Shown: positions 22,362-31,636, counted from the stretch's first letter. The stretch: DNA of 64,000 nucleotides from Bacillota bacterium (GCA_023511455.1 JAIMBJ010000003.1:1-64000); one strand, 5' to 3'. Notes: a model not told the origin generated them from the sequence alone. Numbers and translations: made by a program.

Positions 22362-23783
22362 TTACCGCCTCACCTCATCCAGAACCTCGCCGGTGGGTGA
22401 GAGCAGCTGGATGTGCAGCGGCATCTGCCCCACAGCGTGTGTGGAGCAGCTCAGGCAGGGGTCAAAGCAGCGGATGACCGCTTCCACCCGGTTGAGCATT
22501 CCCTCCTGAATGCGGTCGCCCTTCACAAAGTGTTTCGCCGCCTGCAAGATACCTCGATTCATCGCGAGGTTGTTGTGTCCGGTGGCGATAATCAGATTCG
22601 CCCAGGTAATCAACCCATCTTTATCGATGCGATAGTGGTGGATGAGTGTACCGCGGGGTGCTTCCGCCACACCGATGCCCTCGCTGCGGTTGGGCCCCGC
22701 CATCGCCTGCACGCGCGTATCGAGGATATCCGGCTCATGCAGTAGCTGCTGGATACGCTCCAGCCCGTACAGTATTTCAATCAGGCGGGCATAGTGGTAG
22801 TAGAACGAGCTGAGCACCGCCCCTCGCTCCAGTGCTCGGAACTCCGCCCATGCCTCATCGGCACGTGGCGTACCGCACCGGTCTATCAGGTTCAACCTCG
22901 CCAGCGGACCCACCCGGTACACTCCCTCGGGATAGCCAATCGGCTTGTAGTAGGGGAACTTCAGGTAGGTCCACGGTTCGACCGCCTCGCCGATATAATG
23001 CTCATAATCGTTGGGGTCGATCTTATCGGCGATGACGTTACCGGCGGAATCGACCACGCGAAGCACGCCGTCGTAGTGTTCCAGTGCGCCTGTTTCGGTC
23101 ACCAGTCCCAGGAACAGCGAGGGGAAGTTGGCGAAGGTCTGTATCTCTTCGCTGAACTGGTTCATGGTCTTTTTGAACCAGGCGATAGCGCGCTGGGTGA
23201 TATCGATACCTTCGGGGATGCTTGCCAGCATCTGCTCGCGCTTCTCCGCGCTGAGCGGCTGGGCTACCCCACCCGGTACGATCCAGGAGGGGTGGATGCG
23301 CTTACCCGCCAGCCACTCGATCATCTGCTGGCCAATCTGGCGCAGACGGATGCCATCGCGCGCCATCTGCGGGTTTGCCTGAATCACGCCCACAATGTTG
23401 CGCACGGCAGGGTCGGCGTCCATGCCTAGGAGGAAATCGGGTGAGGAGAGGTGGAAGAAGCTGAGCGCGTGCGACTGTACCAGCTGAGCGAGATTGAAAA
23501 TGCGCCGCAGCTTCTCTGCGGTTTCAGGGATGCGCACCGCCAGCAGGGCATCGCACGCCTTGCCGGAGGCGATGAGGTGGCTGACGGGGCAGATACCGCA
23601 GATGCGCGCGGTCAGCGCGGGCATTTCGCTGAATCGCCGTCCCTCGCACAGCTTCTCGAAGCCGCGAAACTGGGTGATATGGATACGCGCATCGCGCACG
23701 ATGCCCTGTTCATCCAGCTGGATGGTGATTTTGGCATGTCCCTCGATGCGCGTGATCGGGTCTATGGTCAACGTTTGAGCCAT
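22362..23783 (-). CDS. hoxH: NAD-linked [NiFe] hydrogenase large subunit
   Basis: Catalytic subunit carrying the NiFe site; reversibly oxidises H2. The 473-residue protein has both cysteine motifs: [10 protein letters not shown] near residue 60 and DPCLSCSTH near the end, followed by a tail of about 25 residues that the maturation protease should remove after the His. [14 protein letters not shown] at the N-terminus is also standard. The ATG at 23783 has a GTAGGAGGT site; the longer in-frame version to 23891 runs into hoxY and is rejected. It is the fifth gene of hoxEFUYH. Together with diaphorase subunits HoxFU it belongs to the bidirectional group 3d enzymes, which couple H2 to NAD+/NADH in the cytoplasm. 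Confidence 0.95.
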   Translation of the reverse strand: MAQTLTIDPITRIEGHAKITIQLDEQGIVRDARIHITQFRGFEKLCEGRRFSEMPALTARICGICPVSHLIASGKACDALLAVRIPETAEKLRRIFNLAQLVQSHALSFFHLSSPDFLLGMDADPAVRNIVGVIQANPQMARDGIRLRQIGQQMIEWLAGKRIHPSWIVPGGVAQPLSAEKREQMLASIPEGIDITQRAIAWFKKTMNQFSEEIQTFANFPSLFLGLVTETGALEHYDGVLRVVDSAGNVIADKIDPNDYEHYIGEAVEPWTYLKFPYYKPIGYPEGVYRVGPLARLNLIDRCGTPRADEAWAEFRALERGAVLSSFYYHYARLIEILYGLERIQQLLHEPDILDTRVQAMAGPNRSEGIGVAEAPRGTLIHHYRIDKDGLITWANLIIATGHNNLAMNRGILQAAKHFVKGDRIQEGMLNRVEAVIRCFDPCLSCSTHAVGQMPLHIQLLSPTGEVLDEVRR

Positions 23784-23794
23784 TTTGCTACCTC

Positions 23795-24328
23795 CTACGC
23801 TCCAAAGCGCGTCAGCTTCGCCATATCCGGCATCCGGTCTGCCAGAAGGTCGCTGAGCGCGAGGAAGATGGTCTCTGCCGAAGGCGGGCATCCGGGAATG
23901 AACACATCTACCTTCACCACTTCGTGTACCGGACGCGCCTTCTCGATGAGCGCGGGAATGACCTCACGCGGCACCTGCGGGTGTAACGTGACGTTTTCGA
24001 GGTACGCCCGCTGTAATACCGCGTTTGTGCCGAACGGGTTGCGCATGGAGGGCACGTTACCGGTCACCGCGCAGTCGCCAAAAGCCACCAGTATCTTCGT
24101 GCGCTCGCGCACCATTCGGATCTTGTGCAGGTCTTCCTCACTGCTCACTGCCCCTTCGACCAGGGTGATATCCACCTCTTCAGGAAACTCCTTCAGGTCT
24201 ACCAGGGGGCTGTATACTAAATCCGCCTGCTGGAACACCTCCACCAGCCGCTCGTCCATGTCCAGAAAGGACATGTGGCAACCGGAGCAGCCGTCCAGCC
24301 ATACGGTTGCTATGCGTTTCTTGCTCAT
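23795..24328 (-). CDS. hoxY: NAD-linked [NiFe] hydrogenase small subunit
   Basis: Electron-transfer subunit that holds a [4Fe-4S] cluster next to the NiFe site. The short 177-residue form, without signal peptide, is typical of cytoplasmic group 3 hydrogenases. Cluster ligands are visible in [11 protein letters not shown] (residues 10-20), [12 protein letters not shown] near residue 85 and PGCPPSAE near residue 150. Its ATG overlaps the hoxU stop as ATGA, so translation is coupled. Confidence 0.93.
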   Translation of the reverse strand: MSKKRIATVWLDGCSGCHMSFLDMDERLVEVFQQADLVYSPLVDLKEFPEEVDITLVEGAVSSEEDLHKIRMVRERTKILVAFGDCAVTGNVPSMRNPFGTNAVLQRAYLENVTLHPQVPREVIPALIEKARPVHEVVKVDVFIPGCPPSAETIFLALSDLLADRMPDMAKLTRFGA

Positions 24329-25044
24329 CGCCGTTCCTCCCGCATCATGGTGAGGTAGGGCAGAAACTGCCGCTTCTTCAGCCGCTCGTAGACTGGCTTG
24401 CCCTTCTCAAACAGCGCACCGGTGGGGCAGACGTTCACGCACTTGCCGCAGCTGGTGCAGGTTTCGGACTCGCCCCACGGCTGGTTCAGGTCGGTGATAA
24501 CGCGGCTGTCTATACCACGCCCCATCACATCCCAGGTGTGTGCGCCCTCGATCTCGTCGCACACGCGCACGCATCGCGTGCACAGGATGCACCGGTTGTG
24601 GTCCACCACGAATCGCTCGTGGCTGGCGTCTACCGGCAGGCGCGGGAAACGGTAGGGCACGCTGACATGCGTCATGCCCAGTATCTGCGCCATGCTCTGT
24701 AGCTCGCAGTGTCCGTTCACCACGCACACCGAGCAGATGTGATTGCGCTCGGAGAAGAGCAACTCCAGCACCATGCGGCGGTACTTCTGCAGTCGCTCGG
24801 ACTGCGTGTACACCTCCATCCCCTCTTCGACCCGCGTCACGCACGCAGGTAGCAGACGCGACACACCCTTTATCTCCACCAGGCACAATCGGCACGCGCC
24901 GATTGGGGTCAGCCCTTCCAGGTTGCACAGCGTCGGGATGAAGATGCCGTTTTGCCGGGCGACCTCGAGGATGGTCTCGTCTTCACGACCGCTCACATCG
25001 CGGTCATCTATCTTCAGCGTTTTGACGCGAACTGGCTGATTCAT
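24325..25044 (-). CDS. hoxU: Hydrogenase diaphorase subunit HoxU
   Basis: Iron-sulfur relay between HoxY and HoxF, homologous to the N-terminal part of NuoG. Of 239 residues, the first 80 form a [2Fe-2S] ferredoxin domain ([17 protein letters not shown]), followed by a His-Cys region ([15 protein letters not shown]) and two [4Fe-4S] motifs, [13 protein letters not shown] and [16 protein letters not shown]. The gene follows hoxF by 11 bases with AGGAGGAG as its binding site, and ends in an ATGA overlap with hoxY. Confidence 0.93.
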   Translation of the reverse strand: MNQPVRVKTLKIDDRDVSGREDETILEVARQNGIFIPTLCNLEGLTPIGACRLCLVEIKGVSRLLPACVTRVEEGMEVYTQSERLQKYRRMVLELLFSERNHICSVCVVNGHCELQSMAQILGMTHVSVPYRFPRLPVDASHERFVVDHNRCILCTRCVRVCDEIEGAHTWDVMGRGIDSRVITDLNQPWGESETCTSCGKCVNVCPTGALFEKGKPVYERLKKRQFLPYLTMMREERR

Positions 25045-25055
25045 CTATGCTCCTC

Positions 25056-26687
25056 CTAATGACGCATCTGGCATACCCCGGCGGGGCACTGCTTGTCCAC
25101 GATGTGGGCGATGTACTCATCGCGGAAGTACTGGAGCGTGCTCAGCACAGGGTTAGGTGCGGTTTGTCCCAGCCCGCACAGGCTGGTGTACTTCACCATG
25201 TCGCACAGCTCCTCCAGCAGGGCAAGGTCGTCCATCGTTGCCTGACCGGAGGTGATCTTATCCAGCAGGTGGTACATCTGCGCGGTACCAACGCGGCAGG
25301 GCACGCACTTGCCGCAAGACTCGGTGACGCAGAAGTCCATGAAGAACTTCGCCACGTCCACCATGCAGGAGGTTTCGTCCATCACGATCATACCTCCTGA
25401 ACCCATGATGGAACCGACCTTTGCCAGCGACTCGTAGTCTACGGGCATGTCGAGATACTGTTCGGGGATGCACCCGCCCGAGGGACCCCCGGTCTGCACC
25501 GCCTTAAACTGATGTCCGTCGGGGATGCCGCCGCCGATGTCGAAGATAATCTCGCGCAGGGTGATGCCCATCGGTACCTCGATCAAGCCGGTGTTCTTCA
25601 CACGTCCTGCCAGCGCGAATACCTTGGTACCCTTACTCTTTTCCGTGCCGATGCTGGCGAACCAGTCGCCCCCATTCCGGATAATGGGCGCGACGTTGGC
25701 GAAGGTTTCCACGTTGTTAATCAGGGTGGGATAACCCCACAATCCGTACTCCGCCGGGTAGGGTGGGCGTGGACGGGGCTGTCCGCGTTTGCCCTCGATG
25801 GAGGCGATGAGAGCCGTTTCCTCGCCACACACAAAAGCACCGGCGCCCAGGCGAATGTCCACATGGAAGCTGAAGGTGGTTCCGCAGATGTTGTTGCCCA
25901 ACAGACCGAGGCGTTCTGCCTGCCGGATAGCGGTGCGCAGCCGTTTGACCGCCAGGGGGTACTCGGCACGCACATACAGGAAGCCCTGACTGGCGCCCAC
26001 CGCGTAGGCGGCGATCGCCATGCCTTCCAGCACACGGTGTGGGTCACTCTCCAGCACGCTGCGGTCCATGAACGCGCCGGGGTCGCCTTCGTCGGCGTTG
26101 CAGATAACAAACTTGCGACTGCCTCCCGCTTTGGCAACGGTGCTCCACTTCAAGCCCGTTGGGTAGCCTGCGCCGCCGCGTCCGCGCAGTCCGCTACGGG
26201 TAATCTCGTCAATCACGTCCTGAGGGGACATGTCTTCCAGCACACGCGCCAGCGCAGTGTAACCGTCGCGGGCGATGTAGTCCTCTATCTTCTCGGGGTC
26301 GATGACCCCGCTGTTTTCCAGCACAATCTTGTACTGCTTGGTGAAGAAGGACATATCGGAGGGGCATACCAGCCGCTCCACCGGCTTCTTCCCCAGGCTT
26401 TGCACAATGTCGGCAGCGTCTGTCTCGGTGACATTCTGATACATCACGCCGTCGGGTTCGACGAGCATCAGTGGGCCCGCCGTACATAATCCGAGACAGC
26501 CAACCCCTTTGACCTCGCACTCGCCCTCCAGTCCGCGCTGGGCGATTTCGTTTTGCAGAGCCTCCCGAACGCGGTCGCTGCCTGCGGACAGACACCCTGC
26601 CGCGACGCATATCTTGATGCGGTGCCGGGGTTCAGGGCGAGCCCCTTCCTGAGACTCTGCCAGCTTACGCAGTTCCTCTGGGGTCAT
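25056..26687 (-). CDS. hoxF: Hydrogenase diaphorase subunit HoxF (NADH/FMN binding)
   Basis: Binds FMN and NAD(H) and exchanges electrons with the hydrogenase module; a NuoF homologue. The 543-residue length includes an N-terminal thioredoxin-like [2Fe-2S] domain ([20 protein letters not shown] at about residues 25-80), then the [22 protein letters not shown] loop near residue 170, [14 protein letters not shown], and the [12 protein letters not shown] [4Fe-4S] motif near residue 440. The start is the ATG at 26687, which overlaps the hoxE stop as ATGA and sits 10 bases from GGAGG; a GTG four codons upstream would sit directly on that site. Confidence 0.94.
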   Translation of the reverse strand: MTPEELRKLAESQEGARPEPRHRIKICVAAGCLSAGSDRVREALQNEIAQRGLEGECEVKGVGCLGLCTAGPLMLVEPDGVMYQNVTETDAADIVQSLGKKPVERLVCPSDMSFFTKQYKIVLENSGVIDPEKIEDYIARDGYTALARVLEDMSPQDVIDEITRSGLRGRGGAGYPTGLKWSTVAKAGGSRKFVICNADEGDPGAFMDRSVLESDPHRVLEGMAIAAYAVGASQGFLYVRAEYPLAVKRLRTAIRQAERLGLLGNNICGTTFSFHVDIRLGAGAFVCGEETALIASIEGKRGQPRPRPPYPAEYGLWGYPTLINNVETFANVAPIIRNGGDWFASIGTEKSKGTKVFALAGRVKNTGLIEVPMGITLREIIFDIGGGIPDGHQFKAVQTGGPSGGCIPEQYLDMPVDYESLAKVGSIMGSGGMIVMDETSCMVDVAKFFMDFCVTESCGKCVPCRVGTAQMYHLLDKITSGQATMDDLALLEELCDMVKYTSLCGLGQTAPNPVLSTLQYFRDEYIAHIVDKQCPAGVCQMRH

Positions 26688-27178
26688 TGGTCTGTCCACC
26701 TCCCTATCCGTTGTAGTGCCTCGTCGGGTGTTACCTTACCTGCCACTTCGCCGTCGAAGACCACCGCAGGCGCCAGACCACATGCGCCGATACAACGCGC
26801 TGTGAGCAACGACAGCTTGCCGTCTGCTGTGGTCTCGCCCGGCTGAATCTGGTATTTCTCCGAAATGGCAGCCACCACCTGAGGGGCACCTTTGATGTAG
26901 CAGGCGGTTCCCATACATACCACGCAGGTGTGCTCGCCCTGTGGCTTCAGGGTGAAGAAGTGGTAGAAGGTAGCCACTCCGTATACCTTGCTCAAAGGTA
27001 CCCGAAGCGCTTTGGACACATATTCCAACGCCTCTGTCTCCAGATACCCGAAGGTCTGCTGGACAGAGTGCAGGGTTTCAATCAACGCATTGGGACTGTA
27101 CCCATGCCGACGCATGGTGGCTTCCACAATCCGCCATCGTTTGTCATCCGAAGGCGGAGACGGTTTGGTGAAATGCAT
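26684..27178 (-). CDS. hoxE: Hydrogenase subunit HoxE (NuoE-like)
   Basis: A 164-residue thioredoxin-like [2Fe-2S] protein homologous to NuoE and the first gene of the operon. Cluster cysteines are seen in [16 protein letters not shown] and [13 protein letters not shown] helical N-terminal domain ([15 protein letters not shown]) precedes the ferredoxin fold. It has a GGAGG site and a leader of about 247 bases from the predicted promoter. HoxE marks the five-subunit HoxEFUYH form known from cyanobacteria and other phyla. It may add an alternative electron entry or exit point such as ferredoxin, which the korAB enzyme could supply (inference). Confidence 0.92.
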   Translation of the reverse strand: MHFTKPSPPSDDKRWRIVEATMRRHGYSPNALIETLHSVQQTFGYLETEALEYVSKALRVPLSKVYGVATFYHFFTLKPQGEHTCVVCMGTACYIKGAPQVVAAISEKYQIQPGETTADGKLSLLTARCIGACGLAPAVVFDGEVAGKVTPDEALQRIGRWTDQ

Positions 27179-27231
27179 CTTTTTCGCTTCCTCCGTCTGT
27201 AGTGTGATGTGCTATCCTTGGGGGCGAAGGG

Positions 27232-27392
27232 GAAAGCCGCAGAACTGACAAAAATCCCGGCTTTCTGCGGTCGGAGAAACGTCTATGTTGAAGTGGCTTC
27301 TTTGCCACCTTTTCTTCCCTCACAAAGCCCCTCGTCTCACACAGCACCTTTCGCTTCTCGACCACTAAACGAGGTTGCATTGAGGTGCTGTG
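27232..27392 (-). ncRNA. Structured 5' leader of the hox operon, candidate regulatory RNA
   Basis: In RNA order, the leader begins with a perfect 10-bp helix (27392-27383 with 27349-27340) whose loop contains CCUCGU (27374-27369), complementary to ACGAGG just downstream (27335-27330): an H-type pseudoknot. Next comes a 7-bp hairpin (27310-27304 with 27297-27291). Last are two mutually exclusive 8-bp hairpins built from 27270-27258 and 27244-27232: CCGCAGAA/TTCTGCGG or GAAAGCCG/CGGCTTTC. Coding potential is absent. It is about 50 bases upstream of hoxE, where a switch could affect translation. No known riboswitch class is recognised. Confidence 0.5.
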
Positions 27393-27431
27393 CTTTCACT
27401 ATTTTGATATACTACATTTACTTGCACCTTT

Positions 27432-27460
27432 ACTATACCACATTAACCTGGCGGTTGCAA
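27432..27460 (-). promoter_or_regulatory. Promoter of the hox operon
   Basis: Reading leftward, TTGCAA (27460-27455) and TATAGT (27437-27432) are separated by exactly 17 bases, and the -10 box has an upstream TGG (extended -10). Start of transcription would be near 27425. The 382-base gap 27179-27560 holds this promoter, the structured leader, and the start region of prmC, for which TTGAAC-17-TAATCT (27485-27513) is a weak candidate on the plus strand. Confidence 0.6.
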
Positions 27461-27560
27461 GCAGATACCGTGGATGTCCGTATCTTGAACTGGCCCGTGG
27501 TTTGTGCTAATCTTTTGATACAGCAGAATAGTTCGGACCTCTTGGAAGCATTTGAGCGAA

Positions 27561-28412
27561 ATGACCATCAACCAGATGATTGTGCAGGGGACGCGCGTTC
27601 TCGAACAGGCGGGCGTGGATACTCCGCGTCTGGACACAGAGCTGCTGCTGCAGCACCTGCTGGGTGTTGGGCGAGCCTATCTCTACGCTCATCCCGAAGA
27701 GGAGGTGGGCGGGGATATCATACAGGAGTGGCAGACTCGTCTGGAACGCCGGGCGCACCGCGAGCCACTGGCGTACATTCTGGGCAAAGCGGGCTTCTAC
27801 GGCCTGGAGTTTGCCGTGACTCCTGACGTGCTGGTCCCTCGTCCAGAAACAGAGGTGCTTGTGGAAGCGGTGCTCGCCAAACAGCCGGCCACCGTGGCGG
27901 ACATTGGCACGGGAAGCGGGTGTATTGCGGTAGCAGTGGCGGTGAGTCTGCCTCAGGCGTGGGTGTGGGCGACCGACATCAGCGAAGCCGCCCTGCGTGT
28001 AGCCCGCGAGAACGCGCAACGTCACGGTGTGGCAGAGCGCGTGTGCTTTCTGCAGGGCGACCTGCTGCAACCGCTGGCAGGGCATCGCTTTGAGGTCATC
28101 GCTTCCAACCCGCCGTATGTTGCGGAAAGCGAACGGCTGTGCCTGCAGCCCGAAGTGCGCGATTGGGAGCCGCCACACGCGCTGTTTGCTGGCGGTGATG
28201 CCCTGCAGTTCCACCGACGGCTGGCGGCAGAAGCGCATTTCCATCTACAGGAGGGTGGATGGCTCGTGATGGAGGTCGGTATGGGGCAGGCGGAGGCGGT
28301 CGCCAGCCTGCTGGAAGAGTCGGGATATACGGCGGTGCGTATTCTCAACGACCTCGCAGGCATCGGGCGCGTGGTGGAGGGAAGGTATCGTTCATCTTGC
28401 CAAAAGGAGTAG
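27561..28412 (+). CDS. prmC: Peptide chain release factor N5-glutamine methyltransferase
   Basis: Methylates the glutamine of the GGQ motif in release factors RF1 and RF2, which is needed for efficient termination. The 283-residue protein has the helical N-terminal domain (LDTELLLQHLLGVGRAYLYAHPEE), the REPLAYILGKAGFYG linker, the SAM-binding VADIGTGSGCIAVAVA near residue 115 and the catalytic NPPYV near residue 180. I use the ATG at 27561; a TTG nine bases upstream is the longer alternative, and neither has a strong ribosome binding site. Heads a likely operon with the Sua5-type gene 4 bases downstream. Confidence 0.92.
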   Translation: MTINQMIVQGTRVLEQAGVDTPRLDTELLLQHLLGVGRAYLYAHPEEEVGGDIIQEWQTRLERRAHREPLAYILGKAGFYGLEFAVTPDVLVPRPETEVLVEAVLAKQPATVADIGTGSGCIAVAVAVSLPQAWVWATDISEAALRVARENAQRHGVAERVCFLQGDLLQPLAGHRFEVIASNPPYVAESERLCLQPEVRDWEPPHALFAGGDALQFHRRLAAEAHFHLQEGGWLVMEVGMGQAEAVASLLEESGYTAVRILNDLAGIGRVVEGRYRSSCQKE

Positions 28413-28416
28413 AACT

Positions 28417-29064
28417 ATGGCACAGGTAATACAGGTAGTACCGGGTTCTCCTGACTCACTGAATGATGCGGTGCAACAGGCGTCCGACGTTCTTCATCGG
28501 GGTGGACTGGTTATCTTCCCGACGGAGACGGTGTACGGATTGGCGGCGGATGCCCTTTCGGAGGAAGCGGTGCGTCGGGTGTGGGAGGTCAAAGGTCGCC
28601 CATCGGACAAGCCGTTGCCGGTGCAGGTAGCGGACGTCGACGGTCTGCGGCTGTTATGGCGCGAGGTGCCTGAAGACCTGGTAGCCCTCATCCGCGCCTT
28701 TATGCCCGGACCGTTGACGCTCGTCTACTGGCGCAGCGCCCTGGTACCCAATGTCGTCACTGCAGGGGCAGATACCGTAGGGGTGCGGATACCTGACCAT
28801 CCGGTGGCGCTGGCGCTGTTACGGGCTTTTGGCAGACCCATTGTCGCGCCCAGTGCCAATCTGTCGGGTGAGGAACCGCCTTCACGGGTGGAGGACGTAT
28901 CACCTCGCCTGCTGGAACAGGTGGAACTGATGATAGACGCGGGATACACTGGCGGCGGTGTGCCCTCTACCGTGCTGGACGTGACCGTGCGCCCAGCGCG
29001 AGTGCTGCGTGCCGGCGCGCTTTCCACCAGTGAGCTGCGGAAGTATCTGGATGTCGACGGCTAA
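28417..29064 (+). CDS. Threonylcarbamoyl-AMP synthase (Sua5/YrdC/YwlC family)
   Basis: Makes L-threonylcarbamoyl-AMP from threonine, bicarbonate and ATP for the t6A37 modification of tRNAs that read ANN codons. The 215-residue YrdC-domain protein shows IFPTETVYGLAADAL near residue 32, KGRPSDKPLPVQV near residue 60, VGVRIPDHPVALALL and PSANLSGEEPPS. It is nearer the short YrdC/TsaC length than full Sua5, lacking the extra C-terminal domain. AAAGGAG lies upstream of the ATG. Neighbourhood with prmC, another translation-related gene, is common. Confidence 0.92.
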   Translation: MAQVIQVVPGSPDSLNDAVQQASDVLHRGGLVIFPTETVYGLAADALSEEAVRRVWEVKGRPSDKPLPVQVADVDGLRLLWREVPEDLVALIRAFMPGPLTLVYWRSALVPNVVTAGADTVGVRIPDHPVALALLRAFGRPIVAPSANLSGEEPPSRVEDVSPRLLEQVELMIDAGYTGGGVPSTVLDVTVRPARVLRAGALSTSELRKYLDVDG

Positions 29065-29072
29065 CCCCCAGC

Positions 29073-29101
29073 TTCCCCTCTGCGCGTCCACGCGGTATAA
29101 T
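29073..29101 (+). promoter_or_regulatory. Promoter of the CPBP protease gene
   Basis: An exact TATAAT (29096-29101) has TTCCCC 17 bases upstream (29073-29078), a weak -35. Transcription should start about 14 bases before the chosen start codon, giving a very short leader. Confidence 0.5.
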
Positions 29102-29121
29102 CAGGGCAGAGGTTGATGGGA

Positions 29122-30030
29122 ATGCCAGCGTTCATGGAACTGATTGCGCTTCTTCTGCTGATGGCTTACGCGGCGGCGCAGCTGGGCATACTCGCCGTGT
29201 GGGGCGTGCACACCTACTACGTACGTCGGGGGATGCCTGGGCTTCTCGCCGATCGATGGAGTTTCCTGGACCTCTGGATTGGTTTTCATCTCGCGCTGTT
29301 TTTTACCCTCGCGTCGCTGGTGGCGGTCGCCATCTGGATGGGACTTTTGCTGGCGCTTTTCTCTCCCCAGAGTATTCCCGCGTTAGAGCGTATGTTCTAC
29401 ACCGCAGACCGAAACGCCCCATTGTTCTGGGCGGCGTTATTGTTTGTGTTGATCGTACAGAACGCCGCCTTCGTATCGGTAGCGATGTGGTATACGCTGG
29501 GCAAATACGGGATAGATACAGACAGGCTCGGTTTGGCATGGAACTGGCAGGCGGTGCGCCAGGGGGTGTTATGGGGTGGCGTGGCGTTTCTGATTACCCC
29601 GCTGGTGGAACTGCTCAGCATGGGGGTGCTGAGGCTGGTGCTGGGAGCCGCCGCGTTTGAACGTCTGATGGACTGGGAGCGGCAGACTGTGGCTCTCGAC
29701 TCGTGGCTGGAGACGCTTCAGCCCGGTATCATCACGCTGGGGTTTATACTGGTGGTCGCGGTAGCCGCGCCCATCGGCGAGGAGATATTCTTCCGCGGCT
29801 TTGTGTTTAACCTGCTGCGACACCGCACCACCTTCACCTCGGCGGTGTGGCTGTCTGCGGCGCTATTCGCACTGCTTCATGCGTCGGTCAAAAACTTTCT
29901 GCCGATTCTGATAATAGGCGTTTTGCTGGCGCGTCTGTATGCGCGGACAGGCTCCCTGTGGAGCAGCGTGGTCATGCACGGCACGTTCAACTTTCTGTCG
30001 GCAATGGCGGCAATCATTCTGGGAGGTTAG
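29122..30030 (+). CDS. CPBP-family intramembrane metalloprotease
   Basis: A polytopic membrane protein of 302 residues with about eight hydrophobic segments, of the CAAX-protease/bacteriocin-processing (Abi) family. The three family motifs are visible near the C-terminus: EEIFFRGFVF (EExxxR), FALLHAS and HGTFNF, providing the Glu and His residues of the metal site inside the membrane. The ATG at 29122 lies 9 bases from GAGG; an ATG six bases upstream is too close. Substrate unknown; in bacteria these proteases may process peptides or act in immunity to bacteriocins. Four bases before the next gene, so likely co-transcribed. Confidence 0.9.
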   Translation: MPAFMELIALLLLMAYAAAQLGILAVWGVHTYYVRRGMPGLLADRWSFLDLWIGFHLALFFTLASLVAVAIWMGLLLALFSPQSIPALERMFYTADRNAPLFWAALLFVLIVQNAAFVSVAMWYTLGKYGIDTDRLGLAWNWQAVRQGVLWGGVAFLITPLVELLSMGVLRLVLGAAAFERLMDWERQTVALDSWLETLQPGIITLGFILVVAVAAPIGEEIFFRGFVFNLLRHRTTFTSAVWLSAALFALLHASVKNFLPILIIGVLLARLYARTGSLWSSVVMHGTFNFLSAMAAIILGG

Positions 30031-30033
30031 TCC

Positions 30034-30852
30034 ATGCGCTGGATAAGTCCTGCCGGTATTGTCATCATCATGTTCGCGCTGTTGGCAGGCTGTCAGAGGA
30101 CAGCGATGATGCCGGGCGCTGTGCCTGCCCCCTTACAGCAGGCGGAGAAACACCTGCGCAACGGCGACATCGCCGCCGCGAGGCAGGCGGCGGATTCCTA
30201 CCTGCAGCAATCGCCCACCTTTCAGTCCTATCTGCAGGTACTGGCGCTGTGGAGCAGCAACGAGCAGTACGAGCTCAGCGCGGAATACGCGGAGCGTGCG
30301 CTTAAGGATACCCGACTCCGGCTGAACTCGCTGGAAGAGGCTCAGCTGTGGCAGATACGGGCGGACTCGCTGGGGTATCTCAAGCGCTACGAAGAAGCCA
30401 TTCCGTGTTACGAAGAGGTGTTGAAACGTACACCGAGCAACCCGGTTACGCTGAACAACTACGCCTATCTGCTGGCAGAGGCGAACACCCGACTGGACGA
30501 AGCGGAAGCGATGGCAAACCGTGCGCTTGCTGCCGAACCCAACAACCCCGTTTATTTGGATACGCTGGGTTGGATATACTATCGCCAGGGGCGGTATCAG
30601 CAGGCGGTGCAGCTGCTGGAGCAGGCGGTGCAGGACGCCCCGCAGGAACCGGAACTGCGTTATCATCTCGGCATGGCATACTGGCGACGGGGACGGCTGC
30701 CGGAGGCGCGGGTGGAACTGCGCAAAGCGGCAAACCTGTGGCGCATCCAGAAGGGCAAGCCATACGAAGACGCGCTCAAAGCACTGGAGCAGGTGGAGAA
30801 GGGGATTCGGGCGAACCCTCCAGAAGAACGGCGTGAGCGCATCGAATTGTAA
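30034..30852 (+). CDS. TPR-repeat lipoprotein
   Basis: A 272-residue exported protein with a lipobox (LLAGC, cysteine at residue 21), so it should be lipid-anchored in the periplasm or outer membrane. The remainder has about five tetratricopeptide repeats, clearest in AIPCYEEVLKRTPSNPVTLNNYAYLL, EAMANRALAAEPNNPVYLDTLGWIYYRQG and AVQLLEQAVQDAPQEPELRYHLGMAYWRRG. TPR lipoproteins act as scaffolds for envelope assembly. Its immediate partner could be the membrane protease upstream. The gene ends 10 bases before the HEPN gene. Confidence 0.88.
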   Translation: MRWISPAGIVIIMFALLAGCQRTAMMPGAVPAPLQQAEKHLRNGDIAAARQAADSYLQQSPTFQSYLQVLALWSSNEQYELSAEYAERALKDTRLRLNSLEEAQLWQIRADSLGYLKRYEEAIPCYEEVLKRTPSNPVTLNNYAYLLAEANTRLDEAEAMANRALAAEPNNPVYLDTLGWIYYRQGRYQQAVQLLEQAVQDAPQEPELRYHLGMAYWRRGRLPEARVELRKAANLWRIQKGKPYEDALKALEQVEKGIRANPPEERRERIEL

Positions 30853-30862
30853 GGAAACGTCG

Positions 30863-31252
30863 ATGCCCCAGCGATACCTGGACTGGATAAGACAAGCGCG
30901 GAGAGACCTTGAACACGCCCTGCGCTCCTTGCAGGACGGGGATTACGAGTGGGCGTGTTTTGCCGCACAGCAGGCTGGGGAGAAAGCGGTTAAAGCCGTA
31001 TACCAGAAACTGGGCGCGGATGCCTGGGGGCATTCTGTCACGTCGTTGTTACAAAGCCTTCCGTCCGACCTTCAGCCACCGTCCGACCTGCTGGACGTCG
31101 CTCGCGAGCTGGATAAGTTTTATATTCCGCCGCGTTACCCAAACGCTCACCCGGGCGGTGCGCCGATGGATTACTACACTCGTGCAGAAGCCGAAAGGGC
31201 AGTGGACTATGCTCAACAAGTCATCGCCTTCTGTGAAGGTCACCTGGTTTGA
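30863..31252 (+). CDS. HEPN-domain protein, presumed toxin of an MNT-HEPN pair
   Basis: A 129-residue helical HEPN protein. The family start DWIRQARRDLEHALRSL is followed by WACFAAQQAGEKAVKAVY, and the R-x4-H motif associated with RNase activity or self-modification appears as RYPNAH near residue 95, then GGAPMDYYTRAEAERAVDYA. In known MNT-HEPN modules the HEPN protein is a ribonuclease toxin neutralised by AMP transfer from the MNT protein. Start supported by AAGGA. It overlaps the nucleotidyltransferase gene by 44 bases, which fits a coupled two-gene module. Confidence 0.85.
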   Translation: MPQRYLDWIRQARRDLEHALRSLQDGDYEWACFAAQQAGEKAVKAVYQKLGADAWGHSVTSLLQSLPSDLQPPSDLLDVARELDKFYIPPRYPNAHPGGAPMDYYTRAEAERAVDYAQQVIAFCEGHLV

Positions 31253-31610
31253 CTACACAGCGGTATGGGCGGAGGTACAGCGCTTCGCGCAGGAGCTGCT
31301 GCAGCAGTTCAGCGAGGTCGAGGAGGTGCGCGTGTTCGGCTCGCTGGTTCGGCGGGAGTGTGTGCCCGGCAGCGATGTAGACCTGTTGCTCATGCTGCGC
31401 GAGAGTTCAGAGCCTTTCCACCACAGAATCTCCCGTTACCTGCCGCGCAGACCCATGCCGGTCGCGGTGGATGTGTTTCCCTACACCCTTGATGAGCTGC
31501 AGCAGATGCTTGCCGACGGCAATCACTTCCTGCGGCGGGCGATGCAGGAGAGCGTGCCGCTTGCCCGACGGGAACATCATCACCGCCTTGCCCCATCCCG
31601 CACCCCTTGA
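31209..31610 (+). CDS. Minimal nucleotidyltransferase (MNT), presumed antitoxin
   Basis: A 133-residue protein of the polymerase-beta nucleotidyltransferase superfamily. The catalytic signature GS-x10-D-x-D is seen as VFGSLVRRECVPGSDVDLLL around residues 50-68, and a third acidic residue in VAVDVFPY near residue 90. It pairs with the HEPN protein whose gene overlaps it by 44 bases. ATG at 31209 has GGG nine bases upstream; a GTG at 31233 is an alternative start. The C-terminal ten or so residues (HHHRLAPSRTP) look atypical and may be a short extension. Confidence 0.85.
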   Translation: MLNKSSPSVKVTWFDYTAVWAEVQRFAQELLQQFSEVEEVRVFGSLVRRECVPGSDVDLLLMLRESSEPFHHRISRYLPRRPMPVAVDVFPYTLDELQQMLADGNHFLRRAMQESVPLARREHHHRLAPSRTP

Positions 31611-31636
31611 CAGAAACTGCTCGAAACCGTTAGCAT
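31607..31636 (+). promoter_or_regulatory. Promoter of polA
   Basis: TTGACA (31607-31612) overlaps the stop codon of the MNT gene, and TAGCAT (31631-31636) follows 18 bases later. The expected start of transcription is near 31643, giving polA a leader of about 30 bases. Confidence 0.5.
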
